64,000 bases of DNA from Mesorhizobium sp. (GCA_004020315.1 SAQG01000007.1:1-64000); one strand, 5' to 3'. Counted from the stretch's first letter, positions 44,355-56,741 are shown. Notes: a model not told the origin generated them from the letters alone. A program made the numbers and translations.

Positions 44355-45536
44355 CTATTCGGCAGCGGCCGGCAGCGGCGGCGTCGCGTTGCGGCGCCAC
44401 TCCCGGATATGCGAGGCAAGCGCGACCGCCACGGCAACCAGCATGGCTATGGCGCCAACCACCGGCAGGCTGCGATAGCCGTAACCGGCATTGAGCATGG
44501 CGGCGCCGAGCGAGGCGGCCAGCGCGATGCCGACATTGAAGCCGGCCGGGATGAGCGATGAGGCGAGGTTGGAGGCATCCGCCGTCCAGGTCAGGATCCG
44601 GGTCTGGATCGGCGTGCCGATGGCAAAGCTGAGACCGCCCCAGATAGTGATCGCCACGACCATCGGCACCGGGTACGGGCTGACGGCGTAAATGGCAGCA
44701 AGTGTCACCGCCTGCAGGAAAAGCATGGTGATGAGCGACGGCATCAGTTTCCAGTCGGCGAGCCGCCCGCCAAGGAAGACGCCGATCGTCGCGCCGACAC
44801 CGTTGAGCAGGAGCACCCAGGGCACCAGGCCCTCGTCGAGGCCGGTGACTTCAAGCAGCGTCGGCGTGATGTAGGTGAAGAGGCTGAACTGGCCGATCAT
44901 CAGCATCAGCATGAGGATCAGCGACGCCCAGACCTGCTGGCGTGCGAGGACGCGAACCTCGGTGCCGAGACTGACGCGCCGGCTCGATGACCCTGTCGTG
45001 CGCGGCAGGAGGGCGGCCATGGCGGCGATGGAAACCACACCAAGCGCGCACATCACCCAGAACGTCGCACGCCACCCCCAAATGTTGCCGATAGCCGTCC
45101 CGGCCGGCACGCCGATGATGTTGGAGACGGTGAGGCCCGACAGGATGAGCGCAACGGCCATTCCACGCTGGTCCTGGCGGACCAGGCCGACCGCCACCAC
45201 CATCGCGACGCCGAAATAGGCGCCGTGCGCCACAGCTACCGCAATCCGCAGCAGCAACATCGAGGCGAAATCCGGTGCCAGTGCGCAAGCGGCCTGGCCG
45301 ATGGTGAAGGCTGCGGCAAGGCCAAGCAGCAACGCCTTGCGGGACAGCGTCTTGGTGGCGAGCGTCAACAGCGGTCCGCCGATCGCGATGCCGCCGGCGT
45401 AGCCGGAGACCAGGTAGCCGGCAGTCGGGATGGAGACGCCAAGGCCATCGGCCACCTGCGGCAGCACGCCGGCGATGACGAACTCGGTGGTGCCGAATGC
45501 GAACGCAGCGATGAACAGGGCAATGAGGGGAAGCAT
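44355..45536 (-). CDS. MFS transporter (AraJ/DHA1-like)
   Basis: MLPLIALFIAAFAFGTTEFVIAGVLPQVADGLGVSIPTAGYLVSGYA. Confidence 0.92.
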   Translation of the reverse strand: MLPLIALFIAAFAFGTTEFVIAGVLPQVADGLGVSIPTAGYLVSGYAGGIAIGGPLLTLATKTLSRKALLLGLAAAFTIGQAACALAPDFASMLLLRIAVAVAHGAYFGVAMVVAVGLVRQDQRGMAVALILSGLTVSNIIGVPAGTAIGNIWGWRATFWVMCALGVVSIAAMAALLPRTTGSSSRRVSLGTEVRVLARQQVWASLILMLMLMIGQFSLFTYITPTLLEVTGLDEGLVPWVLLLNGVGATIGVFLGGRLADWKLMPSLITMLFLQAVTLAAIYAVSPYPVPMVVAITIWGGLSFAIGTPIQTRILTWTADASNLASSLIPAGFNVGIALAASLGAAMLNAGYGYRSLPVVGAIAMLVAVAVALASHIREWRRNATPPLPAAAE

Positions 45537-45714
45537 GGCGCTGGAAGGCGATCCTTGAATGAGATGGCCTCAAATCACGAACCAGAGCCGCGAGCAATCC
45601 AGAAATTGTCGACGCCGCTTTAGGTTTTCTTGATCGGTCAGCCAGGCTCCGGCCGAACCCGGCGAGCGCTAGATGGTCGTCTCCTCCCATAGGGAATTTT
45701 CAGCCACGCCCGCT

Positions 45715-45828
45715 CGTGAAAATAATAGAGCAGCGACTTTAGAACCCAAACCGCTCCAGGTCTTTGTTGACGCATTTTGTCGAACGCCAAACGAAGACGC
45801 TTGGCTGAAAAATGCTCTAAGCCGACAG
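45715..45828. repeat. Interspersed repeat-like intergenic element
   Basis: agagcagcgactttagaaccc...gacgcattttgtcgaacgcc...ttggctgaaaaatgctcta; resembles other intergenic elements in window. Confidence 0.4.
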
Positions 45829-45925
45829 ACGGGAGGATGAGCAACGGCTAATTTTCGCGCGTTGGCTCTAGCCAATTCCTGCGCTGATGTTCGGGCAATT
45901 GGCTTTCCACACCTGAAGCCCCAGC

Positions 45926-47590
45926 CTATCCTGTCTTCAGCCGCGAGCCGGTGAGCAGGCCGCGTTCTTCGAGCACGGGGTAAGCCATCGAAGCGAGCAG
46001 CGAGTTGATCTGCTTCAGGTCGCGGATAGTGTCGAGATGGATGGAACTGGTCTCGACGCTCTTGGCGGTGCCGTCGCGCAGTCGTACGAAATGGCTGGCG
46101 CTGGTCTCCTTCTCGCGGTCGCGCAGCCGATCCTTTTCCAGCACTAACTGGCGGGCGGTCTCCGGATCGCGCGAGACCAGGACATTGAAGGCAAGCCGTG
46201 CGTTGGCGAGCACCGAAGCGTGAAAAGCGCAAAGCTCGCGCCAGCCCTCGGGCGTGAACTCCAGCCCGCGCTCGAGCTTCTTCCTGACATGCACCAGCAT
46301 ATTGCGCACGATGATGTCGCCGACCTGTTCGAGCTTGACGCAGGCGCCGATCAGCTCCTGGCAGCGCAGCGCCTCGTCCTCGCTCAGCGGGTTCCTGGTG
46401 ACCTTGGCCAGATAGAGCTTTATCGACGCGTGCTTCTTGTCGACGCGGTCGTCGAGCGCAGCCAGTGCCTTGATCTTGTCGGCGTCGGCGCTCTCATAGA
46501 GCTCGATGATGCGCTTCAGCATGATCTCGACCGTCTCGCAGACCCGCACCACCTCACGGGTTGCGTTGGCCAGCGCCTGGCTCGGCACATCGAGGGCGCT
46601 GTCGTTGAGTGCGGACAGCTCGATGACATCGAGCGCTTCTGCCGGCGCCGGTTTGGTGCCGAGCGCCACGATCTTTTCGGAAGCGCGGTAGACGAGACCG
46701 GCCAGTGGCAGGCCGGCAATCAGGATCAGGATATTGAAGAGGATATGCGCGTTGACGATCTGGTCGGGCACGGTGGCGCCGAGAAAGGCGACCGGCGGCT
46801 TCAACCACAGGAACAGGATCAGCATGGTCAGCGAGCCCATGCCGCGCATCAGCAGGTTGCCGATCGGTACGACACGCACGCCCGGCTCTGCGTTGCGAGT
46901 GAGCAGCGGCGCGATGATCGACGAGCCGAGATTGACGCCGAGCACCAGCACGATGCCGAGTTCGGGCGGGATGAAGCCGCGGCCGGCGAGCGTCACCATC
47001 AGCAGCACCGCGGCGATCGAGGAATGAAACAGCCAGGTGACCAGCGCCGCCAGGAGATAGGCGGTGACCGGGTCGCCCGAGAAGTAATCGACGACGACCG
47101 GCATCAGCGTGCTCTGGCGCAGCGGCTCCGATGCCTGGCCGATCATTTCCAGCGACAGCACCAGCAGGCCGATGCCGACCAGGATGCGGCCGAACTGGCG
47201 CCAATCTCGCCGCTCGGTGGCCATGAACATGACGGTGCCGGCGACAAGGCAGACCGGCACCAGCAGCGACAGGTCAAAGGTGAGCAGTTTGACCACCAGC
47301 GCCGAGCCGATCTCGGCGCCGCGCACGGCAAGCTGGCCCGATATGCCGCTGACAATGCCGGCGCCGGCGAAGGAGCCGACCAGCAAGGTGACGGCGGTGG
47401 AGCTTTGCAGCGCGATCGCCAGGCCGCAGCCGGCCAGAACCGCCATGAAAGGAGTGCGCATGGTGGCGCGCAGCTTGTGGCGCAGCACATCGCCATAGGC
47501 GCGCTCGACACCTGTCTTCACCAAGCGGGTGGCAAACAGCATCAGCGCCACCGCGCCGGCAAGATGCAGCAAAACGACCGAACCGCTCAT
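45926..47590 (-). CDS. Na/Pi cotransporter family protein with PhoU-like C-terminal domain
   Basis: LHLAGAVALMLFATRLVKTGVERAYGDVLRHKLRATMRTPFMAVLAGCGLAIALQSSTAVTLLVGSFAGAG. Confidence 0.92.
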   Translation of the reverse strand: MSGSVVLLHLAGAVALMLFATRLVKTGVERAYGDVLRHKLRATMRTPFMAVLAGCGLAIALQSSTAVTLLVGSFAGAGIVSGISGQLAVRGAEIGSALVVKLLTFDLSLLVPVCLVAGTVMFMATERRDWRQFGRILVGIGLLVLSLEMIGQASEPLRQSTLMPVVVDYFSGDPVTAYLLAALVTWLFHSSIAAVLLMVTLAGRGFIPPELGIVLVLGVNLGSSIIAPLLTRNAEPGVRVVPIGNLLMRGMGSLTMLILFLWLKPPVAFLGATVPDQIVNAHILFNILILIAGLPLAGLVYRASEKIVALGTKPAPAEALDVIELSALNDSALDVPSQALANATREVVRVCETVEIMLKRIIELYESADADKIKALAALDDRVDKKHASIKLYLAKVTRNPLSEDEALRCQELIGACVKLEQVGDIIVRNMLVHVRKKLERGLEFTPEGWRELCAFHASVLANARLAFNVLVSRDPETARQLVLEKDRLRDREKETSASHFVRLRDGTAKSVETSSIHLDTIRDLKQINSLLASMAYPVLEERGLLTGSRLKTG

Positions 47591-47883
47591 GTCAGGCTCG
47601 CGGCCCGACAGGCGTCAGCGATGCGGGCACCCTGACGGCGAAGAGGTAAAAGAGGGGGGCGAATCAAGGACATTGCAAGGGCCGATACTACTCCGATTAC
47701 TTTTAGCCGGATAATAAATTTTGCCCAATTCGGCCGGCTGTTGGTGCGCGACAGGGCGTGTCGGAAATGGATGGATCGCAAAATGGTTGCATTCCCGGCC
47801 GGCTTCCGGACGGCCACGCGGTCAAGTGCGGGCGACACTCAGATCCGGTTTGAGAGGAGTGTTGAATTGGCTACGCTAAATGT

Positions 47884-48171
47884 ATGAAATCCTACGCGCC
47901 CCAGTCGACCTACAGCCAGGTCGACTGGAAGAAGCCGGACAAGCACGTGAAGAAGCGCGTCGTGGTGAAGAAGAAAGTCGTCGTCAAGAGGAACCATTGG
48001 CGCAACGGCCAGAAATATTCCAGCTGGAAGCGCCACCAGCCGATCCGCGACTATCGCCACTATGGTCTGCGTCGTCCGGGCCGCGGCCAGGAATGGATCC
48101 GCGTCGGCAACGACTATCTCTTGGTCAGCGTCGTCTCCGGCATCATCCTCGGCGCGATCGCCGCGCACTGA
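47884..48171 (+). CDS. RcnB-like family protein lacking a signal peptide
   Basis: RNHWRNGQKYSSWKRHQPIRDYRHYGLRRPGRGQEWIRVGNDYLLVSVVSGIILGAIAAH. Confidence 0.75.
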   Translation: MKSYAPQSTYSQVDWKKPDKHVKKRVVVKKKVVVKRNHWRNGQKYSSWKRHQPIRDYRHYGLRRPGRGQEWIRVGNDYLLVSVVSGIILGAIAAH

Positions 48172-48207
48172 ACCTCGCGACCCTTGACCGGCACTGCGCC
48201 GGACAGG

Positions 48208-48238
48208 AAGGCGGCCTGCGACGGCCGCCTTCTTTTTG
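48208..48238 (+). terminator. Rho-independent terminator
   Basis: aaggcggcc-tgcgac-ggccgccttcttttt. Confidence 0.88.
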
Positions 48239-48322
48239 CCCAGTGAAAACCGGGTATGGTTCGCATTAGGAGTCGTCGGGGTTCGCCGGCATGATTATAT
48301 GGAGGGCAAACGAGCCGTCCCG

Positions 48323-50314
48323 ATGCGCTTTCCACCTGCTTTCCTCGACGAGATACGCGACCGCGTGCCGATTTCATCGGTGATCGGCCAGCGCGTTGCG
48401 TGGGACAGGAAGAAAACCAACGCGCCGCGCGGGGACTATTGGGCGTGCTGTCCCTTCCATGGCGAGAAGAGCCCGTCGTTCCATTGCGAGGACAAGAAGG
48501 GTCGCTACCATTGCTTCGGCTGCTCGGTTTCGGGCGACCACTTCAAATTCCTCACCGAACTCGATGGGATGAGCTTTCCCGAAGCGGTCGAGAAGATCGC
48601 CGACATGGCCGGCGTGCCGATGCCGGTTCGCGATGCCCAGGAGGAACGGCGCGAAAAGGAACGCGCCAGCCTGACCGAAATCATGGAGATGGCGACTGCC
48701 TTCTTCCAGGAGCGGCTGCAGGGACCGGAAGGCGCAAAAGCCCGCGCCTATCTGCGCGACCGAGGGCTGACGCCGGCGACGCAGCAGTCGTTTCGGCTCG
48801 GCTATGCGCCCGACAGCCGCAACGCGCTGAAGGAGCATCTTGCCGCCAGGGGCGTGCCCAAGGCCGATATCGAGGCATGCGGGCTGGTGCGGCATGGCGA
48901 CGACGTTCCGGTTTCCTACGATTGGTTCCGCGACCGCATCATGTTCCCGATCCCGGATTCCAGAGGCAAGATAATCGCCTTTGGCGGGCGGGCGCTGGCA
49001 GCCGATGCGCTCGCCAAATACATGAATTCGCCCGACACCGAACTCTTCCACAAGGGCAATGTGCTCTACAATTTCGCCCGTGCGCGCCAAGCGCTTGGAA
49101 AGGGGGCGCTGGCAAAGGGGGCGCTGGTCAAGGGCGGCACGGTCATCGCCGTCGAGGGCTATATGGACGTGATCGCGCTGGCGCAGGCCGGTTTCGAGAA
49201 TGTCGTGGCGCCGCTCGGCACCGCGCTGACCGAAAACCAGCTCGAACTCCTGTGGCGCATGGCCGGCGAGCCGGTGCTGTGCTTCGATGGCGATCAGGCC
49301 GGACTGAAGGCGGCATGGCGCGCCGCCGACCTGGCGCTGCCGGCGGTTCAGGCAGGTCGCTCGGTGCGCTTTGCACTTCTGCCCGAAGGCAAGGACCCCG
49401 ACGATCTGGTCAAGGCCGAAGGGCCGGACGCGTTTCGCGCCGTGCTTTCCGAGGCGCGGCCGCTCGCCGACCTTTTGTGGATGCGCGAAACGGCCGGCGG
49501 CATCTTCGACACGCCGGAACGGCGGGCGGAACTGGAAAAGACGCTGCGCGAACTGACCAGCCGCATCCGCGACGAGAGCTTGCGCTATCACTACCAACAG
49601 GAAATGCGCGAGCGGGTGCTAAGCTTTTTCGGCGCCCATCGCAGCGCGCGCCAAGGCTATCAAGGGGGGCGTCAAGATGGGCGGCCCGGCGGGCGCTTTC
49701 AGGGCAAGGGCTCAGCTCCTGGCGGACAGTTCGCACGCGGCGGCAATGCCGGTGGACGCACCGCGATCACCGAAAGCCTTGGCCGCTCGGCGCTGGTCAA
49801 GCGTGGCAGCGAAGGGATGTCGGTGCGCGAGGCGACGATCATCGCAGCTCTGGTCAATCATCCGGCGCTGATCGACGAGAATTTCGCACATGTTGAGTTC
49901 CTCGATCTCGCCAACAACGATCTGAAGCGATTGCACGCGGCCATTCTCGATGCGATGGCGCACGACATGGCCAACGACCGCAACGCGGTGATTGCGACGA
50001 TCGAACGGGCCGGCTGCGGCGAGATCTGGGCGCGCGTCGTGGCACTGATCAAGCGGGCGCGGCAATGGCCGGCGCTGGAAACAGCCGGACTTGACGATGC
50101 CCGCGACGCCTTCAGCCAGGCGCTCCACTTGCAGCGCAGCGCGCGCACCTTACATAAGGAGCTGAAACAGGCGGAAGCGGCGCTCGCCAGCGATCCCACG
50201 GACGAAAATTACCGGCATCTCGTCGAGATCCAGGCGCAATTTCGTGATGTGCAAGCAACGGAAGCGCTGATCGAAGGGTTCGGCGTGTCTTCGGGCAGGG
50301 CCGGGCGGGTGTAG
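48323..50314 (+). CDS. dnaG: DNA primase
   Basis: MRFPPAFLDEIRDRVPISSVIGQRV; CCPFHGEKSPSFHCEDKKGRYHCFGCSVSGD zinc-binding motif; VEGYMDVIALAQAGF Toprim. Confidence 0.97.
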   Translation: MRFPPAFLDEIRDRVPISSVIGQRVAWDRKKTNAPRGDYWACCPFHGEKSPSFHCEDKKGRYHCFGCSVSGDHFKFLTELDGMSFPEAVEKIADMAGVPMPVRDAQEERREKERASLTEIMEMATAFFQERLQGPEGAKARAYLRDRGLTPATQQSFRLGYAPDSRNALKEHLAARGVPKADIEACGLVRHGDDVPVSYDWFRDRIMFPIPDSRGKIIAFGGRALAADALAKYMNSPDTELFHKGNVLYNFARARQALGKGALAKGALVKGGTVIAVEGYMDVIALAQAGFENVVAPLGTALTENQLELLWRMAGEPVLCFDGDQAGLKAAWRAADLALPAVQAGRSVRFALLPEGKDPDDLVKAEGPDAFRAVLSEARPLADLLWMRETAGGIFDTPERRAELEKTLRELTSRIRDESLRYHYQQEMRERVLSFFGAHRSARQGYQGGRQDGRPGGRFQGKGSAPGGQFARGGNAGGRTAITESLGRSALVKRGSEGMSVREATIIAALVNHPALIDENFAHVEFLDLANNDLKRLHAAILDAMAHDMANDRNAVIATIERAGCGEIWARVVALIKRARQWPALETAGLDDARDAFSQALHLQRSARTLHKELKQAEAALASDPTDENYRHLVEIQAQFRDVQATEALIEGFGVSSGRAGRV

Positions 50315-50685
50315 GTCGAAGCTTACGAAACAGTGAAAGTACGGAACCGTGCTTGCGCGTCGAATCAGCCGCGGCGCTTTAAGTCGGGTAATTGATTCGC
50401 TTTTTTCATGCGAATCATGCGAGAGGCGCTTGACCTTCTGGCAGAATGACGGAATCAGGACGATTCGAACCGTTAACCCGTACCGGCGTCGACGGGAAAT
50501 GCAGCGATGTGAGGTACCGGTCACTGGACAGGCGGTCAGCCTGCCACAGATACCAGGGTTAATCTGGACTTAACGAGAGATGCAGTTACTGGCCCGGGGA
50601 AGCGCGTTCTAGAGCGAGCGCATCTGATTTAACCGGTACGGCAGCTTACGCGGCTTGATACTTGGCCGCTTGGAGAAAATAAAGA

Positions 50686-52707
<2,022 letters not shown>

Positions 52708-52732
52708 CGCTGGGCAACGGACAAGCAATTTA

Positions 52733-52755
52733 AAGGGCGCTGCGGCGCCCTTTTT
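52733..52755 (+). terminator. Rho-independent terminator of rpoD
   Basis: aagggcgc-tgcg-gcgcccttttt. Confidence 0.88.
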
Positions 52756-52905
52756 CGTTCGTGCTAGGGCGCGACGGTGCGGTTGTTGTTGCAGCACACC
52801 TGCTATGGGAGGATAATCTCGTGTCGGATGCAATTTCTGGGCGACAAACCCGGATGCCCGCCCCGGCAGTGACGCCGTGCTCCGAGGCCCCGGAGGGAGG
52901 TGTGC

Positions 52906-53199
52906 ATGACAACCTATATCGTGCTGATCAACTGGACGGAGCAGGGCGCCAAAAATGTGCGCGAGTCGCCGAAGCGGCTCGATGCCGCCAAGAAGCTGCT
53001 GGGAGACATGGGCGGCTCGTTCAAGGCTTTTTATCTCACCATGGGCGAATGCGACATGGTGGCGGTCGTCGAAGCGCCCGACGATGCGGTGCTCGCTCGT
53101 TTCTCGCTGATGCTGGCGACAGCCGGTAACGTGAGGACGCGGACGCTCAAGGCTTTCCCGGAATTGGCCTATCGCGAAATCATCGCCTCGCTCGGGTGA
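52906..53199 (+). CDS. GYD domain-containing protein
   Basis: MTTYIVLINWTEQGAKNVRESPKRLDAAKKLLGDMGGSFKAFYLTMGECDMVAVVEAPDD. Confidence 0.92.
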   Translation: MTTYIVLINWTEQGAKNVRESPKRLDAAKKLLGDMGGSFKAFYLTMGECDMVAVVEAPDDAVLARFSLMLATAGNVRTRTLKAFPELAYREIIASLG

Positions 53200-53351
53200 G
53201 GCGTTGCGCGGCTACAGACCCGCGTAAGCTGCCGGACATCGGACGGTCAGGCGCCGCTTGACGGCGCCCGGCCAGGCCGGCCCGAAATGTTGCGGCGCGA
53301 AGGTATTTCCCGGATAGTCAGCGTGGTCCTTCAGCTCGCGTCTCGAGACAC

Positions 53352-53732
53352 ATGCCCAAGCCTCTGCTGACCATCTGGTACAACACCCGCTGTCCGGTTT
53401 GCGATGCCGGCATCAGCCGGCAGAGGCGGCGGCTGGTCGAGGCGATCAAGGCCGGGCGGATCGCGTTTCGCGACATCAATGCCGAACCGGCGGCACTGGC
53501 CGGATACGGCGTCTCGCTGGAGGACATCCGCCGCCGGCTGCACGCAACCGATGCGGACGGCAAACTGCTTGTCGGCGCCGACGTCGCAATTGCCGTATGG
53601 CTGAGAACGCCGGGCGAGGGCTGGCTGGCGACGCTGTTCGGCAACCGCACCGTGCTGCCGTTGACGCGCTATGCCTATGATCGCTTCGCCGATCTTCTCT
53701 ATGCTTGGAACCGGCGCAAGGGCCGCTGGTAA
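53352..53732 (+). CDS. Thiol-disulfide oxidoreductase DCC family protein
   Basis: LTIWYNTRCPVCDAGISRQRRRLVEAIKAGRIAFRDINAEP. Confidence 0.85.
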   Translation: MPKPLLTIWYNTRCPVCDAGISRQRRRLVEAIKAGRIAFRDINAEPAALAGYGVSLEDIRRRLHATDADGKLLVGADVAIAVWLRTPGEGWLATLFGNRTVLPLTRYAYDRFADLLYAWNRRKGRW

Positions 53733-53784
53733 CCGGCATTAGCCAAGCTCGATGACGAAATCAATCCGGTTGGCACCGTTCTCA

Positions 53785-53853
53785 GATACATCGTAAGATA
53801 TATCTTGACTCAACGGCCTCACCCGCATAATTGAGATATATCGTAAGACATAA
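53785..53853 (+). promoter_or_regulatory. Two near-identical 20-bp imperfect palindromes flanking a promoter upstream of padR
   Basis: gatacatcgtaagatatatc (53785-53804) and gatatatcgtaagacataac (53834-53853); ttgact at 53805 and cataat at 53826 between. Confidence 0.75.
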
Positions 53854-53868
53854 CTCAAGGAGCAAACG

Positions 53869-54540
53869 ATGGACGGACATCATCATTTCGGCGAGCATGC
53901 CGAGCGCGTTATCATGCATATGGCCGGCAAGTTCGGCGGCCGTGGCGGCGGCTTCGGCCCATTCGGCCACGGGATGAGGGGCGGCGGGCGCGGCGGGCCG
54001 GGCGACATGTTCCGCGCCGGGCGCATGCTGGCCGACGGCGATCTCAAGCTGATCACGCTGTCGCTGCTGGCCGAGGCACCGCGCCACGGCTACGACATCA
54101 TCAAGGCGCTGGAGGAGCGCACCAGCGGCGTCTACAGCCCGAGCCCGGGCGTGGTCTATCCGACCCTGACCTTCCTGGAAGAGGCCGGCTATGCCGTCTC
54201 GTCGGCCGAAGGCAACAAGAAGGTGTTTTCGATTACCGAGGCAGGGCAGGCGCATCTCAATGACAATCGCGAGATGATCGACCATGTGCTCGACCATCTC
54301 GAGCGTTTCGGCCGCAAGATGGCCAAGGCGCGCGACTGGTTCGGCTGGAACGACGACGGCGAGGATGGCGGACGTCGCGGCCGCGGCGGTTCGGAAAAGC
54401 GCGACGAATTCCGCGCCGTGCGCCACCGGTTGCGTGCAGCCCTCGGCGATTTTGTCGATGCGCCGGCTGAAAAGCAGGCCGAGGCGATCGCCATACTGGA
54501 AGGGGCTGCCGAGGCCCTGGAAGCGCTGTCGCGCGACTGA
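53869..54540 (+). CDS. PadR family transcriptional regulator
   Basis: LADGDLKLITLSLLAEAPRHGYDIIKALEERTSGVYSPSPGVVYPTLTFLEEAGYAVSS; Gly-rich N-terminus. Confidence 0.93.
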   Translation: MDGHHHFGEHAERVIMHMAGKFGGRGGGFGPFGHGMRGGGRGGPGDMFRAGRMLADGDLKLITLSLLAEAPRHGYDIIKALEERTSGVYSPSPGVVYPTLTFLEEAGYAVSSAEGNKKVFSITEAGQAHLNDNREMIDHVLDHLERFGRKMAKARDWFGWNDDGEDGGRRGRGGSEKRDEFRAVRHRLRAALGDFVDAPAEKQAEAIAILEGAAEALEALSRD

Positions 54541-54648
54541 CTTCTGGGGCTAGGATACGGCCCTTGCCCGTTTGCTTAGGGATCGCTAGTGAAATCATCC
54601 TGCACCACGCTATGTGATGTAGGATGATTGCCGTTGGAGGGCACGCCC

Positions 54649-54942
54649 ATGTCTTTTCTGAAACGTCTTTTCGGCGGTGGCGGCGGTGACGCGGGCGAGC
54701 CAAAGAGTGCTGCTCCGGCGAAGCAGATCGAGCACAAGGGTTTTTTGATCAGCGCCACGCCTTACAAGGCGGAGGGCCAATACCAGACCTGCGGCGTGGT
54801 TTCGAAGGAAATCGACGGCGTGATGAAGGAGCACAAATTCATCCGCGCCGACCGCTTTGCCGGGCTCGACGACGCCGTCGACATCTCGATCAAGAAAGGT
54901 ATCCAACTCGTCGATGAGCAGGGCGAGAAGATCTTCGGTTGA
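54649..54942 (+). CDS. HlyU family transcriptional regulator
   Basis: MSFLKRLFGGGGG..IEHKGFLISATPYKAEGQYQTCGVVSKEIDGVMKEHKFIRADRF. Confidence 0.88.
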   Translation: MSFLKRLFGGGGGDAGEPKSAAPAKQIEHKGFLISATPYKAEGQYQTCGVVSKEIDGVMKEHKFIRADRFAGLDDAVDISIKKGIQLVDEQGEKIFG

Positions 54943-54984
54943 GGCCGTTTCGTTTCCTGCCTGCTCCCGGATATCGAAAAAGAG

Positions 54985-55008
54985 GCAAGCGCCGCATGCG
55001 GCGCTTGC
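54985..55008. terminator. Perfect 24-nt palindrome between convergent hlyU-like and azoR genes (bidirectional terminator candidate)
   Basis: gcaagcgccgcatgcggcgcttgc. Confidence 0.65.
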
Positions 55009-55039
55009 GATTTGCTTTTGGTAGCGAATGGATGACGCG

Positions 55040-55675
55040 CTACGCGGCCGCGGCGACCCTTCGGGCCGTATTCACCACCGCATCCACCTTGGCGGACGCC
55101 TTGGCCAGAGCGGCCGCGACGGCCTCGGGGCCCATGCCGACGCCTTCGATGCGGATGACGTCGACATCGATCATGCCGATGAAGCCAAGCACGCTGCGCA
55201 GATAGGGGATGGCGTGATCCATCTGCACGGCAGCGCCTTCCGAATAGATGCCGCCCGAGGCAAGGACGATGTAGACCTTCTTGCCGGTGACGAGGCCCTT
55301 CGGGCCATTCTCGCCATAGGCAAAAGTCTTGCCGGTACGGGCGACGTGGTCGACCCAGGATTTCAGCGTCGACGAGATGCCGAAATTGATGAAGCCGGTG
55401 GCCAGGATGATGGTGTCGGCCGCAAACAGCTCATCCAGTACCGCGTCGGAAACCCCAACGACCTCGGCTTGGCGCTGGGTGCGGGCCTCGACGGGCGTAT
55501 AGATGCCGGTTGAATAGTCCGGATCGATGTGCGGCAGCGGGTTTGCCACGAGGTCGCGGACGACAAGCTTGGCCGAGGGATCGGCGGCGAGCAGTTTCTC
55601 GGCGAGCTCGGTGGCGATGCGGGTCGAGTGGGAGGCATTGCCGCGCGGGCTGGATGTGACGAGAAGGATGGACAT
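55040..55675 (-). CDS. azoR: FMN-dependent NADH-azoreductase
   Basis: MSILLVTSSPRGNASHSTRIATELAEKLL; DTIILATGFINFGISSTLKSWVDHVARTGKTFAYGENGPKGL. Confidence 0.93.
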   Translation of the reverse strand: MSILLVTSSPRGNASHSTRIATELAEKLLAADPSAKLVVRDLVANPLPHIDPDYSTGIYTPVEARTQRQAEVVGVSDAVLDELFAADTIILATGFINFGISSTLKSWVDHVARTGKTFAYGENGPKGLVTGKKVYIVLASGGIYSEGAAVQMDHAIPYLRSVLGFIGMIDVDVIRIEGVGMGPEAVAAALAKASAKVDAVVNTARRVAAAA

Positions 55676-55772
55676 GGCGGGTCTCCAAGGTTGGAAGGAA
55701 TAGTCCCGACCCATATGGGCTCGCCGACCCATTTGAAAAACCGGTATATTTTATGTACGTTCCATCTAAACA

Positions 55773-56741
55773 ATGGATAGAACAATGCAGCCAAACCCGA
55801 CACTCGACCAACTGCAGATCCTTGTCACCGTCGCCGACACCGGCAGCTTTTCCGCCGCCGGCCGCAAGCTCCACCGTGCGCAATCGGTCATCAGCTATGC
55901 CATCGCCAATCTGGAGGCGCAGCTCGGGCTGAAGCTGTTCGAGCGCGAAGGCACGCGCGAGCCGCAGCTGACCGATGTCGGCCGGGCGACGCTGGAAGAT
56001 GCGCGGCGCATGGTCGGCGTGCTGCAACGCATCCGCTCGCGCGTCGATGGCCACAAGCAAGGGCTGGAAGCAGAGGTCAGCATGTCGGTCGACGTGACAC
56101 TGCCTTCGCCTGTACTGGTTCGGGTTCTGAAGGCGTTCGAGGCACAGTTTCCAACGGTGACGCTGCGCCTGCATATCGGCTCGCTCGGCCTGATCCTTGA
56201 CCATGTCGTTGGCGGACAGGCCGATCTCGGCTTCGGCGGCATTTTGGGCGAAGCCGACGTCAACCTGTTACGGATTGGCTTCATGACGTTGGTACCCGCT
56301 GCCGCGCCCAGCCACCACTTGGCGCTGCTTCCAAGACCGGTGCCGCTCGAGGAGGTGCGCGAACATATCCAGCTTGTCGTCAGCGACCTGTCGGAGCGAA
56401 CGCGCGGGCGCGACTACGGCGTCTTCGCCTACCGCACCTGGCGGTTGACCGATATGCGCACCAAGCATGCGCTGATGCGCGAAGGATTGGGCTGGGGCGG
56501 GCTGCCGCGCTGGCTGATCGCCGACGATCTGGCGAGCGGCCGACTGGTCGAACTCGACCTCGAGCCCTACAGTGAGGTGCGCTCGCCGCTCTATGCCATA
56601 CATCGTACCGACCGCAGCCCGAAACCCGCGGCAGCCTGGCTGATTGACCAGCTCAAGCGTCAACTCGGCTGCTTCAACGAGTTCGAGCCGGGTGAGGTGC
56701 CTGAGGAGGAGCCAGAGACAGCCCGTCGATCAGCGCCATGA
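55773..56741 (+). CDS. LysR family transcriptional regulator
   Basis: PTLDQLQILVTVADTGSFSAAGRKLHRAQSVISYAIANLEAQLGLKLFERE; divergent from azoR. Confidence 0.92.
   Translation: MDRTMQPNPTLDQLQILVTVADTGSFSAAGRKLHRAQSVISYAIANLEAQLGLKLFEREGTREPQLTDVGRATLEDARRMVGVLQRIRSRVDGHKQGLEAEVSMSVDVTLPSPVLVRVLKAFEAQFPTVTLRLHIGSLGLILDHVVGGQADLGFGGILGEADVNLLRIGFMTLVPAAAPSHHLALLPRPVPLEEVREHIQLVVSDLSERTRGRDYGVFAYRTWRLTDMRTKHALMREGLGWGGLPRWLIADDLASGRLVELDLEPYSEVRSPLYAIHRTDRSPKPAAAWLIDQLKRQLGCFNEFEPGEVPEEEPETARRSAP

Noticed and set aside
46220-47635. 471-aa plus-strand ORF
   Set aside because: Antisense of the Na/Pi cotransporter gene.
48374-49597. 407-aa minus-strand ORF and 498-aa plus-strand out-of-frame ORF within dnaG
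   Set aside because: Shadow ORFs of dnaG.
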